Source: Phoronis australis (Eukaryota > Phoronida > Phoronidae). From it: a stretch of DNA of 37,389 bases. Shown in pieces: positions 32,275-37,389 of the stretch. Both the position numbers and the translations under genes were made by a program. Under the pieces are notes generated by a model. It was not told the origin of the DNA. It saw nothing but the letters and a program-made list of their open reading frames with translations, and searched no databases. Every line of letters begins with the position of its first letter. Position 1 is the stretch's first letter. The stretch is taken from the NCBI GenBank assembly GCA_002633005.1, contig NMRA01000807.1, forward strand, positions 100,183 to 137,571. The letters are read 5' to 3'.

Positions 32275-32470
32275 CTCGCTGATTCCCTGCGTGTAGATAA
32301 CACGCAGGTATCATTAAGTAGCACGCGTTTTATCAGTGGTTGATGTAACCTCGGCAATCATTGGTAAGTTTTACCACTAAGAAAGAAAATGGCGGACTAG
32401 ATCAACGATTTTTAGCCTTGTCATGCAAGTGGCGTAACAGCAACTGTTTCGTTTCTATGGTAATGAAACT
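32275..32470 (+). mobile_element. Hairpin-ended element family, left end of element I
   Basis: Begins CTCGCTGATTCCCTGCGTG and folds at once into a hairpin (CCTGCGTGT 32286-32294 with ACACGCAGG 32300-32308, 5-base loop), followed by TATCA. The next 160 bp align with 35446-35600 (shared GATGTAACCTCGGCA, TTTTTAGCCTTG.CATGCAAG, CAGCAACT.TTTCGTTTCT). The probable right end is at 36255-36388, giving an element of about 4.1 kb with the related element II (35406-35993) inside it. Confidence 0.65.
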
Positions 32471-32558
32471 AGTTGCCAAAAAGTTGACCCTGAAATGTTT
32501 ACTGTAAAGATTTCTATTGAAAATTCATTATATGTGGTTAGGAGAATAAAATTAACTT

Positions 32559-32625
32559 GGTTGCACTTAGTGCAACTTTGAGCATTTTTCATAATTCAAG
32601 ATGGCGGCTTCCGCCATCTTGAATT
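32559..32625. repeat. Two adjacent short palindromes
   Basis: GTTGCAC-TTA-GTGCAAC at 32560-32576 and, 16 bp on, a perfect 15-bp inverted repeat with a 3-base spacer at 32593-32625 (arm AATTCAAGATGGCGG). The second arm contains the YY1 consensus AAGATGGCGG in both orientations. Both lie within the inferred element I. Confidence 0.75.
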
Positions 32626-33263
32626 TCGCCTAATTTCCACACCCTGAACATGATGCCGTGTAGGATCCTGCAATTTATGTTTTCCAATGTTTTTGGGACG
32701 CAGAGACCATTAAAGTGACCCAGCATCCAAAATGAGTCTTAAGTCGGGATTTGTCATTTTTGTAATTGTTATTTTTTTGTTAAAAAAAAGTATTTTATGA
32801 TCATTTTGATGTATGAAACATGTCCTTATCTTAACAAATTACCGAGTTATTGCCAATTCCAGTCGGGGAAAGTGAAAATTTAGAGCTTACAAAAGTCAAG
32901 GAAAATGGAAGAGAAAAAGTGCCGATAGTGTTTTTGAAATTTCCATAGCAACCCGCAATTGAATGCTACATTCTAGACTTTTTAGTATACACAACCATAT
33001 AAACAAATATAAGTAATCAAAAATTAGAAAAAATATAGACCTTATTACGTAATTTCAGCCAAAAACGAGTGATATTCATGTTGGGTTGCTGCAACTGGGT
33101 CAATAAATTTCCCAGCTAATGTATGCAGGATCAGTCCACTTGTGGCAGGAGGGGTTACCGCAAGTAAAACAGGTACTTAAATTGTATTTTGGAGAAGTTA
33201 AATAAAACGAAGTCCTGCAGATTACAAAATGCACATTAGTGGCTGACTTGTGTTCACAATAAT
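32626..33263. other. Non-coding stretch
   Basis: AT-rich interior of the inferred element I; no exon or repeat recognised. Confidence 0.45.
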
Positions 33264-34119
33264 TCAAAATTTTACGCTAGTATAAATAATTTTGAAAAAA
33301 TGACAAACATTCATCCCTATCCAAGTCAACTGACACTGACTGCAGAGCAACGATTTCCTCGACTTCTCACCGAGTGATTCAGTCAGGACTGAGTCCAATC
33401 GAAGATTGTTCTCTCTTGCAGTAATACTCAGCTGCTTGCACCCCGATCCACTTGTTTTGCAGGTACAAGACATTGTTCAGCGATTAAGCTAATCCGGACT
33501 GTTTTTCTTCAAGTTCTGCTCGTTTCAATTCACGATGGGTCGATTATGAAACTCATCTGGCGACGAGTTGCTGCCGTCAGACGACTCGTCGCTGTCATGA
33601 AATTCCTCCTTGTCCCCATCCACAAATATGCTCTTCGATGAGTTCAGTTAATTCTCGCTGATATTGATACGGCAAGAGTTAATCACTGAGATATCAGCTA
33701 CACGGCGATCAGCCGTCTTACTGTCTTGTAAATATGCCGTGACCTCGAGACCCCACAGTTTCACACCCCCTTAACTAGTTCTAGCGAATGAAGTCAGCGA
33801 TGTATTAGGTTAAAAGGTCGTTGCTAGCAACCAGACTGGTAAGTGACACCTCTGTTGAAGTTATTATATATGCGAAAAGCGAAATTACTACTAATGATTG
33901 GACGAAACACTCAGAGCTTACTACACGCATAATGAGCAGAGATTGACCTTTCACCGCTGAGCAATGGGGTAACGAAAAGCGGCGAATGTTGATGAAAATT
34001 TCACGAACTATCCAGTCGTGGAGAAGTTGATGTTTTTCAAAATGAAATAAATAAGGTTTAAAATGAAGTTTTCTAGTTTTAAAGCAATGTTTTGTGAAGT
34101 AAAATGAATGAATAATCAT
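33264..34119 (-). other. Possible coding remnants of element I, minus strand
   Basis: Three short minus-strand frames: 33805-34119 (104 codons), 33527-33647 (40 codons, strongly acidic and Ser-rich, DSDESSDGSNSSPDEF) and 33264-33473 (starts MSCTCKTSGSGCK, later CSQCQ). The order of an acidic segment then a Cys cluster could be debris of an element-encoded protein, but I recognise no family and see no splice links. Chance is possible. Confidence 0.2.
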
Positions 34120-34240
34120 AATCTGCCATAAAACATTTTGAGCTAATTTTCACCGAAAGCTACTGTTTGCAGTCTGGACAGGAAATAGAGTTTTCGACTC
34201 ATTTTGTCGTGCTGGGTCACAATATTATTTTATGGATGCA

Positions 34241-34277
34241 AGGTCAAAGTCAAGGCCAAATGAGAGGTCAAAGGTCA
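34241..34277 (+). promoter_or_regulatory. Nuclear-receptor half-site cluster with perfect DR1
   Basis: AGGTCAAAGTCAAGG at 34241, then AGGTCAAAGGTCA at 34265-34277, a perfect DR1. AGGTCA runs are also common in some invertebrate dispersed repeats, so function is uncertain. Confidence 0.35.
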
Positions 34278-35405
34278 CGTTAAACTGAAACAAGGAAAAT
34301 TCATCTTGTTTTTGCGAGACGAAATGTTAAATTTATGAGAAATGCGAATTTATCATTTCTGTGATTCCATTATATCAAGAGTAAGGGATAGCTACTGGAA
34401 TAAGATATCCTCCCAACATCTCAATAACTAGTTTAAAATATTGCTGTACCAGACATACGCATGCCGCTCAGGAAGCCCCATCGCACTGATCACCTTGGAC
34501 CATCTGTTGATTTATTAGTTGAAACAGAGCTGAGGATCTAGGGACTTGACTCAAGCGACCAGCAGTGTGCCCCATGTCACTCGAAAACACGATCATGAGT
34601 AGAGGAAGGACACTAGGTCACACTGCCTCCTGATAGTGAATAGGGCGCGGTATGTGTAGAGATTACGCGTAATCCGTGCAGCTTACATATATGTAGACTA
34701 TTTATGGGCGCTATTATTAATCCAAGGAAAACTCATAAACTATGACTTTTGGAACTTGCTATAAAGTAAATTTCCCGCCTTTGCGGAGCCGCCTGGGGTC
34801 TTCTACTGGGGATTGATGACTCACTGGTTCTCGAGAAAATGTCACCTCCCCCCCTTCGTCGGTGTTCATAGAGAACAGCTTCAAGGCAATGGACCACTGA
34901 CTGCCATAAGTTCAACTTAACACCTCCGTGTCTACTCAGAAAGGGGTTATTGGAGTCTCTGACAGCTAGTTCAAACCAAGAACTTTTCTCTGTCCCTTAC
35001 CGTCACGCCTTGTGACCTCTCATTTTGGCGGCACTTGTTCAGGTCAAATCTTTGAAATGTTCCATTATGTCCAAAATACTACCATTCCACTTCTCCATTT
35101 GAGTCTTGGCGTCAACTGGCATCTTAGACGTCCCATAAACCAAGAGCTAGGAGACGTCAGTGTTGTCACAAGTGCTTCTGATGGTGTGGGTGCCTTCTTC
35201 CATCACCTTTCAACATTTACCAATACAACGTCTGCTTCAGCATGTGTAATTACACAGTGGCTCTCCTTGACCCACTCGATGTTAAATAGAAGGGAATAGC
35301 TTAATACACATGGAAGGTTGTTTAACATAGCGTTCTTTAGAATAGTTTCGCGGCAAAAAGGGATGTTTGGTAACAAGGGTTAGTATGACTTCCTCAACTT
35401 TCCCC
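34278..35405. other. Non-coding stretch
   Basis: No exon supported. The frame at 35012-35299 opens with GTG in a region of fairly even base composition and encodes no recognised domain. The frame at 34733-34915 (minus) is unsupported. Confidence 0.4.
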
Positions 35406-35993
35406 CTCGCTGGTTCCCTGCGTGCTTAGCCAAGCCAGCACGCAGGTATCACGCAGTGGCACGCACTTTAGTATTGGTCGATGTAACCTCGGCAGGGTCA
35501 TTGGTTAGCTTTACAACACCGTGAAAAAATGGTGGACTGTGAACTATTTTTAGCCTTGCCATGCAAGTGACGTCGCAGCAACTATTTCGTTTCTGCAGAG
35601 ATGTTTAATAGCCGCGTGCTTGAAGCACATACATGTACAATAAACACATATCTGGCCGATTTATGTGTTATTCATACTGAATGAATATAGGACACTATCG
35701 TAAACAAAAGTCATCGACAGTAGAAAGAGACATTCCGAAAAGTCGCAATCACAATTTCTAGGCTTCACATTTCCTGAACATAGATTTTATGCACCGATTT
35801 GTCTGTACAACAGACCCCATTTACTCTTCAGTCCACCAGTCATGTCAGTTTGTTTGCGTAAAGCGCTGCCTGTTGAGAATTCGACTAGTAAATCAGAAAC
35901 GCCGGTGTAAAAAATTTACCGAGGAAAATTAAGTGATACCTGCGTGCTGGCGCGGCTACCGCCCCACCTAGCGGCATGCAAGGTACCAGCGAG
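35406..35993 (+). mobile_element. Hairpin-ended element II, complete, 588 bp
   Basis: Starts CTCGCTGGTTCCCTGCGTGC and ends with the inverted form GCATGCAAGGTACCAGCGAG. Each end folds. On the left is a perfect 10-bp stem (CCTGCGTGCT 35417-35426 with AGCACGCAGG 35437-35446). On the right CCTGCGTGC (35939-35947) pairs with GCATGCAAGG (35974-35983) through one bulge and one G-T pair, enclosing a small GGCG/CGCC stem. Just inside, TATCAC and GTGATA are inverted. No target-site duplication is apparent and there is no coding capacity. The left 195 bp match element I's left end; the right 106 bp match 36255-36360. Confidence 0.7.
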
Positions 35994-36254
35994 TCACTGG
36001 TTGCGATCTTCTATTAGTTTGATATTTTCCCTATCGACTGATTGACTTTTAAAAACGCATGTAAGTATTGTATCACAGGTTTTTATGTTTCTGGAAAATC
36101 ACATGCTTCTGCCTTTTATAGTATGTGTTAGATATCGCGCTTTGAAAAGGGCGATTAACCGTGTCACGTGACTAGAAACACTCCAATATGGCAATATAGC
36201 GTCAAGTTGTCAGCTGCAGTAGCGCGTACGCCCGGTCTGTGTGATGTATATGGT

Positions 36255-36388
36255 CATGTCTGTTTGTTTGCGTAAAGCGCTACCTGTTGAAAATTCGACC
36301 AGCCAATTACAAACGCCGGTGTAAAAAAATTCCCGAGGAAAATTAAATGATACCTGCGTGTGTTCTACCACATAGCGACACGCACGCG
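36255..36388 (+). mobile_element. Hairpin-ended family, probable right end of element I
   Basis: 36255-36360 aligns with 35841-35946 (shared TTTGCGTAAAGCGCT, AAACGCCGGTGTAAAAAA, CGAGGAAAATTAA.TGATA). It ends in its own hairpin (TGCGTGT 36355-36361 with ACACGCA 36378-36384) and keeps the internal word CACATAGCG against CACCTAGCG. The outermost CAGCGAG of the family is not preserved, so the end has decayed. Confidence 0.6.
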
Positions 36389-36523
36389 TTCATTTAAACT
36401 GTTTTCGAGTACGGACCGTGTATTATTTATAGGGTAGGTACTTCTTGGATCCTTATAACATCTTCTAACCATGTAATAAGGGTTAACAACGCGTGAGACA
36501 AGGACTTTAATCTCACCACCAGT

Positions 36524-36553
36524 GTACCCTCTGACACAGCGCCACCTATACTG
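36524..36553 (-). repeat. Dispersed repeat fragment, copy 2
   Basis: Exact reverse complement of 278-307. Overlapping minus-strand frames at 36365-36639 run through it and are not supported as genes. Confidence 0.7.
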
Positions 36554-36848
36554 TCGTTTAGCACTGTGATAGAGTGTAACCACCAGTGCAGTAGGGTTGT
36601 CAGTACGGTATACTGCTGAATGAGGGCGCTGTGGTACAAAGCAAGTACATAAACATGCGCTCTAACATTTTTTCCGAAGAAGCACCTGTAGCAACGTTTC
36701 TGCTAATACTTATCTACAAACACTACCTGTCTTCTTGTCTCAAATTTTCAAATGGGTAAATGGAACGAAGGAACGACTGAAAGTAAATCTGTAAGTAAAA
36801 CCTCCAGGAGGAACCAGTGATTGGACAACTGAAGTTCATCTTCATCAT

Positions 36849-37010
36849 GGGCGGATTTAGGGGGGGCCCAGGGCCCGCCCCCTTGGCTGCCGCAAGCAAA
36901 AATGGAACAGCAAGAGCGTGAAGCGCGTGGAAATATTGAGTATATTGAAGCCACTAGGACGCGGAGAAGGGGGCGCCCCAGATAGCGGCGATTCCGTTTT
37001 TTTTTCTTTT
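36849..37010 (+). mobile_element. GC-rich hAT-like element end
   Basis: GGGCGGATTTAGGGGGGGCC followed by CAGGGCCCGCCCCC resembles the GC-rich left end of hAT-like MITEs, related in style but not identical to CAGTGGCGGATCTAGG. Far end not identified. Confidence 0.45.
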
Positions 37011-37389
37011 TTTTAGTCCACCGGTAGAGTAGATTTTCCGAACAGATGGTTCACATACTCGAATCCCGTACTCCCGCAACTTCGGGCCAGCTGCACATAC
37101 AATCGTCGCACTTTGATCCGCTAGACTGCATCTTAGACCCGTAGTTGATATGCATGTATCTTCCCGACAGCTTCCAGTCTAAATACCCGCCTTTTCAGTG
37201 ACAGTTTCACGATGAGCACAATTCGATCAGCATTCTCACTTCCCGTTTTCGTAACACTGAGTGGTAGCATTGCCCAAGGTCTCCAGGTTGTGACACACTC
37301 CCCCCGCTCGTTAATTGGGAATTTCTTTTGAATTCTTGTTTTACGGTTTTTATCTGCTGCTCTGTTGCTTCTACAATACCTTTTGTTAA
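37011..37389. other. No gene recognised at the right edge
   Basis: A weak Pol III-like pair (CCGGTAGAGTAG near 37021 and CTCGAATCCCG near 37059) could be an eroded SINE head. Nothing else can be supported. Confidence 0.4.

Noticed and set aside
35012-35299. 95-codon open frame as a gene
   Set aside because: Starts with GTG, no Met start or splice context, no recognised domain; it may be inside the hairpin-ended element.

Overview
The window looks like nuclear DNA of an invertebrate animal, not a prokaryote. It is AT-rich, no ORF exceeds about 140 codons, there are no ribosome-binding sites or operons, and the coding pieces that can be supported are short segments flanked by GT/AG splice signals. 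tRNA-derived SINE heads, several kinds of inverted-repeat DNA element, minisatellites and a repeat-associated protein remnant fill much of the rest. The mix suits a marine invertebrate (lancelet, hemichordate, echinoderm, mollusc or cnidarian), but I cannot fix the species. Single n characters mark unresolved bases at 7302, 10130, 16647 and 32102.

Layout. 1-5 kb: repeat mosaic (SINE heads, a GC-rich hAT-like element, a 211/204-bp local duplication, a 182-bp foldback). 5.4-6.9 kb: a broken protein gene of a mobile-element type with its own TATA box. 7.6-8.8 kb: three candidate first coding exons, one on the minus strand and two on the plus strand. 8.8-15.8 kb: mostly featureless apart from a MITE at 13.9 kb. 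15.9-16.1 kb: a CpG-rich promoter-like patch with a possible first exon. 17.3-20.3 kb: a complete 3,038-bp DNA transposon with 50-bp terminal inverted repeats, a 5-bp target duplication, five 13-bp repeats in mirrored orientation at each end, and a broken spliced zinc-finger gene. 20.3-28.2 kb: mostly featureless, with an in-frame minisatellite at 27.4 kb. 28.2-31.6 kb: three phase-compatible exons and a poly(A) signal, the 3' end of a small single-pass membrane protein gene. 31.6-37.4 kb: a 19-bp tandem repeat, a pair of related elements whose termini fold into hairpins (one apparently inside the other), and more repeat fragments.

The one host gene I can defend is the membrane-protein gene on the plus strand. 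Its last three exons are well supported. Its start may be one of two phase-0 exons at 8.2 or 8.7 kb; if so it spans about 23 kb and carries the 3-kb transposon in its first intron. Best candidates for undescribed biology are the transposon at 17300-20337 and the hairpin-ended family at 32275-36388.
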